Source of the DNA: Acanthochromis polyacanthus | Taxonomy: Eukaryota > Chordata > Actinopteri > Pomacentridae | DNA: 64,000 nt | Assembly: GCF_021347895.1 (NCBI RefSeq) | Contig: NC_067116.1 | Coordinates: 37,893,639-37,957,638 of the forward strand | Reading direction: 5' to 3' | Part shown: piece by piece, positions 1 through 11,235 of the stretch | Layout: each line of letters starts with the position of its first letter | How positions within the stretch are numbered: the stretch's first letter is position 1 | Made by a program: the position numbers and the translations under genes | The notes under the pieces: generated by a model | What the model saw: the letters and a program-made list of their open reading frames with translations, nothing else | Told to the model about the DNA's origin: nothing | Databases searched by the model: none

Positions 1-220
1 TATACACTTGGAAGGGGTATGGGAGCTGGTGGACCAGTGTGAAGGAATTATGGCAAGGCTCCCCAAAAAAGAAGAAGCTGCCATCAGATTCACAGCTCAC
101 CATATGGGCCTAGACGCAAAGCCAAACAGTTCCGATCTGTCACACAGACACACACCAACCAAAAAAGAAAAAGAAAAAAAAAAACATGTGGGACTTTAGT
201 ATTTTATCGCTATTGTGCTA
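1..220. other. Non-coding, A-rich stretch
   Basis: There is no recognisable gene. A run of As broken by a few Gs lies at about 160-184. Together with the LINE-like tail that follows, it may be part of a decayed retroposon, but no other retroelement motif is visible. The 63-codon plus-strand frame here ends in poly-lysine read from the A-run and is not credible as a gene. Confidence 0.4.
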
Positions 221-344
221 TCAGCTCCTTATTGTTCATTTTTTCTCTGTTGCACCAAGAGTGCAGTGTTTTGTTTTATGTAAAGCACTCTGTAATTGCT
301 ATTTTAAAACGTGCTACACGGATGCAGATTAAAATAATAATAAT
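221..344 (+). repeat. 3' tail of a decayed non-LTR retroelement
   Basis: The motif TTTTATGTAAAGCACTCTG, followed shortly by a GTGCTA-type motif and an A/T-rich microsatellite tail (TAATAATAATTATTATTATT), matches the way many teleost non-LTR retroposons end. The same core recurs at 11162-11235, where the order is GAAGCACTCTGAATTG then GTGCTAAACAAATAAACT. The body of the element is missing, which is normal for 5'-truncated copies. The family assignment is from memory of fish repeats and was not checked by alignment. Confidence 0.5.
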
Positions 345-1244
345 TATTATTATTAATAAAAAGTTCTGTTGTACATGAATGAGGAACTCCTTGTGCTCAC
401 ATGAAAAAAGGTGCAGTTAATCAGGAGTCGGGCCAAGAGGGATGGCAGGATGAAAGGAAGGAAAGGAAAAAAAGCAAAAGGACGAGGCTGTGCTTGTTCC
501 AGCATTATCGCTATGGAGCTGAAAAGTGCTGTCAATTACAGTGAAGGGTTTCGCAGCACAACCTGCACATAGCCCAACCCACACACACACGCACATTGCA
601 TTATGTTCTTTTATTAAGTGCTTTTGTTGGACTGAGTGTTTGCATTTAGATGCTTTCTGCAGTAATTCTTCGGTGTTCAATAAACATCAAAGCATATGAA
701 GCAAAGGGGAGATGTAAGAAAGAGAAAGAAAGTGTCTGACTAACATTTGCTGACCAGGCTCCACCATACAAAGCAGGTGTGACACTGCTGAGCACCCTGA
801 TGGTGCCGAGTGGGAATAAGCTTCAGGGCTGCCCAGAACTATATAGAAAGCTATTACTTACAGCTGAAAGCCACCCAGGTCTTCCTTATTCAATGGACGT
901 ACCCACACATCAGGCAACAGGCAACACAGCCGGGGCATCTGGCAAAGAATAAAAAGCTAGCAGCGAAATATCTTCCATTACTTAAACATATTACCTCGGT
1001 CTCTGTGGCCACAAAAGCTGAGCTCATCCTACTTGCGAATAAAAAAAAGAAAGAAAAAAAGGCCAAGAGGGAGCGATAGAAAGGGAAGGAAACCAAAAGA
1101 TAAAGAAATGGAAGAAGATACTGTACTGAGAAATGGAAAGAGGGAAGTTAAAGGAATAGAGCGAGCAAGGAGGAGAGTGTGAGATTCCCCTGAAAAATGA
1201 GGTGACAGAAAGCTTTTTACGTGCAGTAAGGGTGGCCAGGCAAT
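345..1244. other. Intergenic or intronic, no gene seen
   Basis: This is ordinary non-repetitive sequence with a purine-rich section at about 1040-1160 (polypyrimidine on the minus strand). The small ORFs on both strands have low-complexity Lys/Glu or Phe/Leu/Ser products typical of purine or pyrimidine runs. No splice-bounded coding block was recognised. Confidence 0.4.
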
Positions 1245-1399
1245 TTTCAAATGTCTGAGACTTCTCATTTGCAGGGCTGCAAAGCCACTTTATATGGTGG
1301 CAAATGTTAAACTTGTTCTGGGCACATCAAGGTCCCCTTGGCCGCCTGCTTGTCTTCACCCGGAATATAAATGTGGCTTTAGGGCGGAGGGTACGGGGA

Positions 1400-1845
1400 A
1401 GAAACGCTTTCAACACCTTGTACAGAAGAGTTGAAAAAGACAGAGTGGAAAATACCTTTGCGGCACATGTGGACAAACGACTTTCTTAGTGTATGCATAT
1501 GTTTTTGTAGATGTGGAATTAAGATGAAATAAAAGAAGAAGCTGGAGGCTGTGAATGTCTGACACTTCCATTTAAAACTGACAATCCACTTTCAATGTAA
1601 CAGCAAATCTTTACGAGTGCAAGTGTTGTTCTGTTAAACCCGGGAAGCTTGGTGGTTTCAACACCTTGTACACAAGAGTTAAAAAAGGCAAAGTGACAAA
1701 TGGCTTTGGGGCACATGTGGACGAAAGACTTTTTCTATGCATATGTTTATGCAGATGTGGAAGCAAGATAAAAAGAAAGAAAGAAAAGCTAGAGGCAGTG
1801 AATGTCAAAGGATTTCATTTAAAACTGACAATCCACTCAATATTG
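1400..1845 (+). repeat. Local tandem duplication, two ~247 bp copies
   Basis: Copy 1 spans about 1400-1597 and copy 2 about 1648-1845. Both carry CAACACCTTGTACA (1411 and 1659), GGCACATGTGGAC, TATGCATATGTTT, and AAAACTGACAATCCACT near the end (about 1575 and 1821). The offset is 247-248 bp throughout, so this is a direct tandem duplication that has since diverged. A weaker third partial copy may lie upstream at about 1245-1300 (AAATGTCTGAGACTTC compared with GAATGTCTGACACTTC). No coding function is visible. Confidence 0.75.
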
Positions 1846-3320
1846 AAACAACTAATCCTTAAGATCAGAAGTAAGAGAGTAAGAGATTGTACCTAAATGC
1901 TGAAAAACTAACTCAGCCATGGATGTTAAAGTTGTGTGCCCCAAGTTATACTGGTAGAGTCATTTCTTAATCAACAACTTCCGCACACAGCAAACACATG
2001 GGACCTACAACAGAGTATGAAGATATTACATAATCTTTTTTCCTAGCCTAACACTTCATGGTCCTGTGTTTTCACCTTAGATAGTCTGAGTCACTACATG
2101 TTGACTGTGGTATAAGCCTGCCATTGGCCATTCATTTCAGTTGCTTTTGTCCTTTCCTTTCGCTATCTGCATGCTACAGTTTTCTTCATAATGGAAAACA
2201 ACAACAATAACCTTCCAACGCATAAACCTACCATACTGAAGAGAGCATCCCTACTAGCTTTAATCAATCGAATACCCTCGTCTACTTAAGCGCAAATGTT
2301 CCATTCCTAACTATTTTGAGTAAACACTGAAGTCACATCTTTTGCTTAGCCCTGCCCACAATGACTGTGATTGGTTGAAAGAAATACAAATAAGCCAGAA
2401 ACCTTTTTCCCCTATGTCAGAATGATAGTGAGGTGCAGTCAAACCATTCTGGAAAGCAGACTGTATTTTATTGGACCTTTAGTGCAGCTACATTCTGTCT
2501 TCCAGAGTCGCTTCAAATGGCCACATCCTTCCGACACAACCCCCCACCTATCACCACAAATGCAGGCTCAAACATATTTCCTATACAGCTGTACGTGGTT
2601 GTGGTGAAAGGATGTTATCAGTTTATTACAACAGGTCTGCGAGCGGGACATATTTCACTGGGAAAGCTGCCATTTTTTTTCCTCTCCATGCCTCTCTCGC
2701 TCTCTTATTCTCTCCTCTACATTGTTTCTTCCTTCTGTCGCCCCTCTTCATTCAATACGTCTCTATATTTCCACTCTCTCTTACTTTGTCTCTCTTTCGA
2801 CTCTGTTTTTGTCTGTTTGCAGGATCCGGGGCTGGATTGGATTCACTAAATCCTGGCTGTTGACTGCAGGGTTGTAAAAGACTGCTCAGTTCATCAAAGT
2901 CAGCGGTGCGAGGGCTCTAAATCTTGCCGGGGCAAAGGCCTGGGAGCCGGTCAGTAAACCTGCGCTATCAACCCGGCACCAGATCGCCCTTTGGAGTAAA
3001 TACAGTGACGGTCTATAGATCAGTGGGCTCATATCGCGTGTGTAGCATCACGGTTGACTCAAGCTTTGTCTTTTCAGCCACAGCTGTGAAAGAATGGTGG
3101 AATATAGCAAAGCACAAGGTGAAAGGTCAATGATTCACCGTCTTTTAGTGGTTGTGTTTCATTTTGTGAGGGTCATATTGTGTTTTTAAGTAGCAAAAAT
3201 CCTTATAATTAAAGAAAACTAACAAAACAAGGTATTAAAGCGAATATAAGAGTTTAGTGGAACAGATATTCCTTTTACATGTGATTTTGTCATATTTATT
3301 GCCATCCCTGAAGTCGGGAT
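1846..3320. other. No gene; pyrimidine-rich tract near 2670-2820
   Basis: The sequence is unremarkable apart from a long C/T-rich section at about 2670-2820, which generates the 138-codon plus-strand frame starting at 2433. That product is Ser/Leu/Phe-rich with no domain. From 2850 to 3130 the sequence is more complex and GC-richer, but no motif was recognised. Confidence 0.4.
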
Positions 3321-3965
3321 TAGGGATAGATTGATTATGGTGGCTGATATTTGGCCTTTTTCTGATTGTCGGTCTTGGTATATTCATTGACCGATTATAG
3401 ATAAATGTGCTACTTCAGATCTGACGCAGGTCCTTTACTCTGTCTGTTGTCACTTTGTCGGCTCGGAAATGTCTCTCAAGCAGAGACTGCAAAAAACTGA
3501 ACAAGATACACAAGCTGTTGCCACAAACGAGGAAATTAGCTTCTCTCACAGTGACTAAGGCTATGCTAACAGCTAGCAGCTAAGTTACAGGCAGCAGCGA
3601 ATTACCCTGAAACAAAGTCTGGAGAACAATAATTTATTTTGCTTTAAGACATTGACCTTAGGATATGGACTCCTATTTCTATTCTACAATTCTACAATTT
3701 CATTTAGCAGACGCTTTTGTCCAAAGCGACGTACAACACAAGCAAGAATTCAGACATAAGGAAAAACCTGTAGTAAGTGCAGTATTTTATATATTCAGTT
3801 ACAGTCACTATTATTAACAAAGAATCCTAGTTATGAATGCAGGTTCCCTGTTATTTCATGCTGTTAGAACATTCCAAATATTGGTTATCGGTCTTTCTTG
3901 ACTGCCAGCAATCGGCATCGGCATCGATCCTTCAAAAGACAAACAACTTTTTTGGTCGATCCCTA
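3321..3965 (+). mobile_element. hAT-like non-autonomous DNA element (MITE)
   Basis: The left end reads TAGGGATAGATTGA and the right end, read on the opposite strand, TAGGGATCGACCAA, giving terminal inverted repeats. The flanks are GTCGGGAT (3313-3320) and GTCATGAT (3966-3973), an 8-bp target duplication with two mismatches. Eight bp is the hAT length. Internal text such as ATCGGCATCGGCATCGATCC is typical of the abundant 'TAGGG(A/G)TCGACCGAT' teleost repeat. There is no transposase frame, so it is non-autonomous. The superfamily call rests on target length and family memory. Confidence 0.7.
3672..3770 (+). repeat. Short repeat segment inside the hAT MITE
   Basis: The text ATTTAGCAGACGCTTTTGTC followed by CAAAGCGACGTACAA is a very common teleost interspersed motif that I know from many fish loci. 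It sits in the middle of the hAT-like element and may be a separate nested insertion or an internal module. Its boundaries are not clear from the sequence. Confidence 0.4.
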
Positions 3966-4530
3966 GTCATGATCCTCATTTAGCTGTTTCCTCAACATAT
4001 TCAGTATTCTTTATTAAAGCTTTGAATCTACTATGAACCTAAAAACTCAGAAAAGTTATTTCCTGCTGTGTGTCATGCATGAGCTAGAACCAGTGAACGC
4101 TCTTTCCCTTTTGCGTGATCCATGTTCCCTCCTCTTTCTTCATCCCTCCGCCTCCCTCGTCGCACCATTCAGCCACACTGAGAGACCAGACTAATTAACC
4201 AGAGGGATGAGAGCTGCCTGCCATTTAGGGAACTCTAATCTTCGCTTGTATTTTCCCAGGGAAGTTGAGAAGCTGTCTGAGAGACAAGACGGGGAGGGAA
4301 GGAGGGTTTAAAATTCTGATAGGAGGATAGAACGAGGGAAATTAGAGAGATATGCATTCAGACGTGCTTGCGTATGTATGTGTGTGTGCCTAATGTGATC
4401 CTACCCTGTCCAATAGCTCAGCTTTTCAAGCTCCAAATTCCACCCAGTCTGCTTTTATATTGCTCATTAAATCATTTCACAATCAAACTACACACTGGGA
4501 AGCATATGCGATGGTGGCCTTAACAAACAG
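3966..4530. other. No gene; possible conserved block ~4165-4280
   Basis: The stretch around 4165-4280 (GACCAGACTAATTAACCAGAG and neighbouring text) is complex, free of simple repeats and contains an AATTA homeodomain-type core, a texture common in vertebrate enhancers. This is only an impression from texture. The rest is featureless. Confidence 0.25.
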
Positions 4531-4532
4531 AA

Positions 4533-4802
4533 TCACACACACACACACACAATGAGACGCACACAAAAGCCCGGTGGCAGGGGTAATCTGCCGCTTTGAT
4601 GGGCAGTTAAATCAGTCTGCATCTCATCACAATCGCAGCATCAGTGACTGCCAGACATCCATCTGAGGCACCTACTAGGACATGCACACACACACACACA
4701 GCCACACACAACACGCCATCAAGTCGCCAGGATGCAGACAGACAGATGGTGTGTTTGCATCATGTTCGCAGGGGTGGGATATGTGTGTGTATGTGTGTGT
4801 TT
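4533..4802 (+). repeat. Cluster of (CA)n and (GT)n microsatellites
   Basis: (CA)n lies at about 4533-4550 and 4685-4700, and a (GT)n-rich section at about 4777-4802 runs in the opposite sense. All are short dinucleotide runs of the kind that is frequent in fish non-coding DNA. They account for the Thr/His-rich plus-strand frame at 4644-4856. Confidence 0.8.
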
Positions 4803-7100
4803 GCGAAGCCTCATCCACCACTTCAGCCACCTGAGAGGGAGTTTCTGAGCCAGTGAGGACTCGGAAGGACTGGACTGTGACCTTCAGTGTTGTAGCTACT
4901 GGCTGCCTGACAGCTAGCGAAAACGTGGATGTATTTTATAAAGAACTGGACACAGGATGGCAAAGATGGCACCTTAGTCTATCCACTAAAAGCAGCTCAA
5001 ACTTGAGCTACCTGTTTGGTACAATTTTGCAATTTTGGGGACCATTTACATCGTGTCCAATAGTATTTTTTTCCGTTCTAAAGGAGAGTATTATTGGGTC
5101 ATAAATAAAAAACTTGGACTTGATGGCAAAGCTGAGAAGTCAGGGTTTTGTAAAAAGTTTTGCAGTTCATCCTGAGGGGAACAAGTGTCACTTTACTCGA
5201 ACCACGTTGTGAAAACATGATGGAATTGGGAGATTCTGGAAATAATCAGGATACACCATCTGAGGACCATGAATAGAAACAAGAAAACTAGTGGACTGAC
5301 TAACTGAAAGCAACGAAACACAGCATTCAAAGAAAAATGAAGATAGTGAACTGCAAAGAGATGAAAGAAAAGAATGAGAAATTGAGTTTAAGAATACTCC
5401 CACCATTTCTGAAAGTTTAATGAGGACTGACTGTGACTGCAGAATGGAAACAGTCATTTTTATAACAGCATAGCAGTTATTCTCCCAATTTAAACTTTTC
5501 CTTGTGCACCATAAAATATAGTTTTATAAAACTACAAAAAAATTCTTTGTAAAGTCAATTATCTGGAATGATAAAAATCAGAAGTAGAAGAAGTGAAAGT
5601 AGATCATAATTCTACAGCTCTGCTTTAAAAAAAAACCAAATTAATTTAGACTTTACCCTAGAATACAGAAGCTAATTGTGATGAAAATGTGCAGTGAGAC
5701 GTGACTGACTGGAAAGTTGGAGACAAGGAAATCTGAGTTTTATAAATGGAGTGAGAATGGAGGTAACAAGGTTTAACAGCCACAGAGTTTGACAGCTAAA
5801 AAAACGAGAAGAATGTGTGAGATAAGTGATTAGATGTTATACACTCGGACTAAAACGCACAAGATTGGAGACATAAGGGAACATCACGGGAAGAAACTAG
5901 ACAAAAAGGAGGCTTTACATGTAGATGAGAGGCAGAGATGAGAAGCGTCAAAGTACACCACATAAATTGAGCCGAAATTGGAATTGAAGTGGGGCCACGA
6001 AGAAATCCTGATATTGACAGGGAATACGGAGAAGGGTGAGAAGAGAAGCAGCATGAAGCAGAAAGACACAACGCTGCGATAACTGTGTGTGGCGGAAAAA
6101 GAATCGAAGTGTGAGAATGAAAGGGGAAGAAATCAAATGCCCAAAGCACTAAGAAAAGAATTGCAGGCGGGGGCCAACGGTGGCATCAATCTGCACTGTA
6201 CAGTACCTATTAAATAATCACATAGAGGGGCTAATGAGTCATGAAGGTGCACAGATGTTTCCAGTCTCCCTTTTAGGAAACCAGCGAGAGTGCTGTTAAA
6301 GTGTAAATAAGGAGGGTGATGAGGGAGTGAGATGGTGGTGGGATCCAGAGAAGAAGCTGCAGGGAGAGTTCGGAGACCTCGGTGAAAAAGACGATAACAG
6401 GAGAGAGGCCTCACGGTGCAGCTTGGCTTTTTCCAGGTTTATTGTTAAGCTCCACGGTGCAGCCACAGTCCAAGCACGATTCCTCGCTCTGAAATGGAGA
6501 CAGACCAGGATCCCTCAGGTCTATCGATTCCCAGGCACACTCATTTGGGAGAATCAGAATTGATTGAGACCTGCCAAAGGCCAAGGTTTATTTACTTATT
6601 TATCTGGTGCCTGCTCTGGCCCTGTCCTGCCTTGTCTTGTCTGAGAACACGCTGCTACCTGCTGGGGAAAGCAGCGACGTCCAGGCGCGACAACTGATCG
6701 CATGCGTGTTGATGTGAGAGAGCGAAAATGCAGCGGGCCGTGCTCCATAAATCAAGACGACGCAGCCAACACACATTGGCATTTCACAGAGGGATGTAGT
6801 TTCATTTAAGGTGCATTTGATTGGTAGTTTTAGGCTGTTTTTGCAATGTCATTATGAGTCAGTCAGCCCGCTACCGGAGGGATCAATTTTAAACAAGCTA
6901 TGTGCTTTCCTCCCTGCTGGAAAGTTTACGGGCTTCAAATTACACCCTGTCATGATTTTGGTTCTTAATCAACAAAGGAGATGTCCACAGGCTTCCTCTT
7001 CATTTGACACCGAGTTGGATACTTATTCTTTAAATAAATAGTTTGACATTTTGCCTACAAGCACCTCTAAAGCGCTCTAATTATCAGATTTTTTAGCTCC
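4803..7100. other. No gene; purine-rich section ~5180-6150
   Basis: From about 5180 to 6150 the plus strand is strongly purine-rich (GAAAAGAAAGA-type text) without being a clean microsatellite. This yields several minus-strand Ser/Phe/Leu-rich frames, which I regard as composition artefacts. No transposon ends, exon or RNA gene were recognised. Around 6700-6900 the sequence becomes more balanced. Confidence 0.35.
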
Positions 7101-7838
7101 TTAACCCTCAATACCCCGAGCAGTTTCTAGGCGTTTCTTTAGTTCTTGGTTTTACTAACTGTGGAATAATTTTTCACTTCAGCATAAAATCCTGCACCTC
7201 AGTGGAATCAGCACAACCATAGCTAGAAGTAGAGAGAACTCAAAAATGGCATCTGTGCAGTACACCAGTTATGATGCCATGAATCGTAAAAAGAAAATAT
7301 GAATGTTGGATTTCCTTGGTGGAAAAAAACGGCAATCAGCATGTAAATGTTTCCACGGGCCCTTAAGTACTACCAATACTAGAAATAAATTGTGTCTTCA
7401 CAAACTATATGTATTTTACTACTCATAGTTGTTTCTATACTTGTCTCCAGTCTGCGCTGTGAATACATAGCCTATAGTTCAGCCAAATAATCTCTAAATT
7501 TTTAATCAATTCTTGGTTGCATTGAGGGGCAAAGAACTTTATTTTATTGTTTTTTTTAATTTTTTACAGAATCCCGCTGATACACACAGTTCATTTTATG
7601 CTAAGTTTAAAATTAGACATGTACAATAAAGTGTCTTTGACAAACTATTCACATTTTAAGCTTTGTTATGGTAATTTGGTTAATTGATATGTTCAAAGAC
7701 CGTTGGAAAGTTGAAAATCCAGTAATTCTTTCTGTTTTTTTACGGGTTCAAGTTCTACTTAAAGGTGTCATTTTGTCCATTTCTAAAAGATAGCGACCTT
7801 TTAAATCCACCAACGCGTTCTGGGTTTCAAAGGGTTAA
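7101..7838. mobile_element. TTAA-bounded piggyBac-like MITE (old)
   Basis: The left end is TTAACCCTCAATACCCCGAG and the right end, read on the minus strand, TTAACCCTTTGAAACCCAGA. Both ends are TTAA followed by CCCT, which is the piggyBac target and terminal signature. The ~738 bp interior is AT-rich with no transposase. The inverted repeats have diverged after about 8 bp, suggesting an old copy. A second, clearer TTAA element is at 59660-59920. Confidence 0.55.
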
Positions 7839-9479
7839 TACAAACTGTACAAAAACACTAATATAAAAATGACATTTCTATGCGGGGTTTACATAATGAA
7901 CCAGTGTCTTGGCAGGAAATTGTTAAGTGATAGCAGTTTTTGGGTAGCTTATTCTTTAGTCTACATGTGGATAAAAAGAGGAGATAGAATGTGTTAAATA
8001 ATGAACTTTAGAGATGCTTGTAGGTGGACTTTTTTTTTTACTGTTAGCCACACAGGTTAGTTATCAGATTTCCAATCATTATGCTAAGCTAAGTCAACTG
8101 GCCAGAAAGGCAAATAGTTTGAAGCATCTTGTATTGAGGATTTCTCTTACTGAAATTCCTCTTGTCTGACTACCAGACAGTGTTTCCCCTCAGCTTGCTA
8201 TCTCGCTCTCTACCATCCAATCCTCCCCTCCTGTCGTCACCACCCCAATCTTGTAAGCTACACAGACTCCCTGATAATTGATTTTCAACAGACAGTTCAA
8301 ACGGCGGCATAAACCAATTAGCAGCAAAACTCGGCATCAGTCTCAGGCAGTGCGATCGTCTCTTTAGCCGGGCAGGTCTGGGGAAAACTCATGATACCAG
8401 TTTTACGCAGTCTGAAGCTTTTTTTTGTGTATATGAAGTAACACATGGCAATTAAGTGACGAGCTGCTGGATGTCTTTATGTTCAAATGAGTTCACTGGT
8501 ACAGGCGGTTTGTGCTACTGAATGCATGTCCAAGTTGGTCTGCAGCCATTTAATTTATGTTTGCTTTCTGATCTGGAGCGTAAGAACCGTACGTAGCTAA
8601 GCATCGATACCCACCCCCTCCACCGTCCCTGGAGGCAGGAACAAAGAAGCCAGACTACATCAGCTGGGCCTTTGATCAGTGCCGCTCTATCGTGTTCCTA
8701 TCAGTAACTGATGGACCTCGAATTCCGGATGCTTCCTTGACAAGCTGCGCACATGAAAAGTCTTAATGCTCTCCAATCTATCAGATGGCCTTTGGATTTG
8801 CACTGCGTCCTTGTGACATTCCTTGTAGAAATGTTTTCTTGTGCACTAAAGAATCTGTATTTCATGAACATCATCATTAATTTTGCATGCAACAAAAGAA
8901 AAGCTTTAAAGAGTACGAGTCAGTGCTGCGGCACTAAATACTTCTTTCTCTTCCAATCTCTCAAGTGGCCTTATCACCTGAAGTAATGTAATGAAACTGA
9001 TTAGTACCTGCAGCCTAACACTTGACCAGAGAAAATTAGAGCTCGCCATGAAGTGCTTATTCATGTCCGCTGAATCCACCTTCAGATAAAAGAAAAAAAT
9101 GAAAGAGCTCCAGCCTGAATCTAAAGTAATAAAGTGATTTAGATTCTACTGCTTCTTTATTGGAAGCAAATTAACCTGCTTTACAGTGGAGAACAACGTT
9201 AGCAGCCTGTAAATTTGATCACATTTATTATATTTCGACAAGAAGGCGAAGAAGAAGGGGAGAAAGTTCTACTCTGTGAGCTGAGCAAATGAGAACAGTC
9301 TCAGCTCTGCAGAGTCATTGCAGTTCATTTAGAAATGCTGTTTCTTCTTGATGAGTCAACAGAGTGTTTTCTCAGTAACACACAGAGGTCCCACAGAGAA
9401 GTGCACGGTTTGTAGCTTCTAACAATACAAAGCAAACAAATAGAAGCAGAACCCAACTGTAGGTGTCCACCCATTTCTA
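7839..9479. other. No gene; possible regulatory block ~8260-8400
   Basis: Around 8085 there is ATGCTAAGCTAAG, a motif common in fish repeats. From 8260 to 8400 the text (for example GATAATTGATTTTCAACAGAC and CAAACGGCGGCATAAACCAATT) is complex and balanced, a candidate conserved element. Nothing coding was seen; the minus-strand 64-codon frame near 8700 has no domain. Confidence 0.3.
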
Positions 9480-9860
9480 ACGCAGCTTTATGACGAGCCG
9501 CCACTTTGGTTAACTTGCTCTTCTAATCTTTTTGATAAAAGCTTAATGGTCTTGATTGTGGGTGCGAGAGTGCAGGGCAATTACCCCATCATATATCAAG
9601 CCCCTCGGTGTCATGTGTAATGGCTAAGTGTTTTGAACCGAGCGGCACATGGCGGCATGAATTTTCCTGAAGGCTGCTGATTATTAATGACGGTGGCAGC
9701 CACCTTCAATCACGCTGCAGGTAAATCCTTTACAAAGACGATGGCAGGGAGGCGCCCTTTAATTCCTTTTTTTTCTTTGCTGGGAATTAATCAGCCCCAT
9801 TTCTAATTTCTCACCCGACTGATGTTAATGCATTTTCTCGTGTGATACTCTAAATAAGAG
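9480..9860. promoter_or_regulatory. Candidate conserved non-coding element
   Basis: This block is free of simple repeats and dense in homeodomain/bHLH-like words: TTAATGGTCTTGATTG, GATTATTAATGACGG, CAATCACGCTGCAGG, and AATTAATC at about 9785. Every frame is interrupted and no transposon end is present. Fish developmental loci often carry blocks of this texture. The call is an inference from composition only. Confidence 0.3.
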
Positions 9861-11040
9861 ATTAGACGCCACATGCGCATGTATACACAAACATATACAC
9901 ACACACACACCCCACTCGCGCCATTGAACTGATGACAAACGAGGACGCAAAGAGGCTCATTTGAATATCACAGAGGAGGAGAGCTGGTGGTGCCAACGTA
10001 ACCTCCTCCAGCCTGTGCGGTAATTACTCAACGCTGGAACACAACAGGCAAACACTGGGTTTACAAAGCATCAGAGAGGGAACATGTGAAGACAATGAGA
10101 GCAGGTGAAGGAGCTCGAGCAGCAGTGAAAGCGAGGAAGGAAGGGGAGGAAGAAGAAAGGGCCAAGAAGACTAAAGGAGTAGAAGAAAAGATTAGGAGAG
10201 TTGGAAGTGATTTAGGAGGAGAAGTGATGCGTGAAGTTAAACTTTTTTGTCTTCTTTATCGGGCCGGCCTCGCTTTGGACCATCTGTTACATGAAAACCC
10301 ACTTGTATACAACAGCCCTAGATGGAGAGGCTATTTCTCTGGATGGCACCTTACTTACTGCACCATTTAAATTAGCCATTCATCTCCTTCCTTTTCCATC
10401 TGTACTTCTTCAGTCTAAATATCTCCAAGTTTTGGGGGGAAATAAATGCTCTTCTCGCATACGTCTCCGGTTTTTGATTCAACCCCTAAAAACTCATCAA
10501 AGTACCAAACATCTTTAGAAGTTTTCTCCATAAAAATGATCCCTTCTCGCCTTAAAACGATCTAGATGTCACTTTAAGTCATTGTTTCTTTTAAAAAAGC
10601 AGGTTTATAAAGTCCTCACTTCTCTTTCCAGCCACTTATTCACACTCGCTGCATCCTGAGCACACCAGCTCACCACAAACACTATAAAACTACTCAGTAA
10701 TACACAATGGCAAGTTGTTATAGTATGATCATTCAGCCACATAGCACAACTGGATTCTGAAGAGGAAGCGTTTTCTACACCTGAAAACCTAGAATTTGTG
10801 TCATTTCCCTCAGGATACGTCTCCCAGCTTATAAAAGGCCCCACATGGGAATGTAAACACAGTAAGATTGTGATTTTCACCACAAACGGGTCTTTGAATG
10901 AGAAAATTGATACCACTTTTCGCGTCTCTTTATACAGCACATATCTGAAAAAACTCCCAGAAAACTGCATTTCTGCTTCAACTCTCAGTTCTTTTACTGT
11001 CTGGCTCCGCCTTCCATTGAACTAAATCTGAGGCTTCTGA
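9861..11040. other. No gene; short (CA)n at ~9897-9911
   Basis: There is a short CA run at 9897-9911, then a purine-rich stretch at 10080-10230 which gives an artefactual Lys/Glu-rich frame. From 10600 to 11030 both strands carry frames of 75-121 codons, but their products lack any recognised motif. Confidence 0.35.
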
Positions 11041-11235
11041 ATATTTTAAACTGCACTCTAACTTTTTCCGTTTCATCTTCCCCTTTTAGTCTCTATTTAA
11101 CTGTCATTTAAATGTCACTTTTAGATTGCTTTATGTTTCTTTTACACGTCTGCCTTGATGCTTTTTTATGTTTTATGTGAAGCACTCTGAATTGTCTCAT
11201 TGTTAAAATGTGCTAAACAAATAAACTCGCCTTGC
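11041..11235 (+). repeat. 3' end of a truncated non-LTR retroelement
   Basis: The end TTATGTGAAGCACTCTGAAT, followed by TGTGCTAAACAAATAAACTC and GCCTTGC, is the characteristic terminus of a group of fish LINEs/SINEs. The upstream pyrimidine-rich part (CTCTATTTAACTGTCATT) belongs to the same 3' region. It resembles the 221-344 tail. No reverse transcriptase is present, so this is a 5'-truncated insertion. Confidence 0.6.

Noticed and set aside
2433..2849. 138-codon plus-strand frame
   Set aside because: It is driven by a C/T-rich tract that gives a Ser/Leu/Phe-rich product; pyrimidine runs lack stop codons in this reading.
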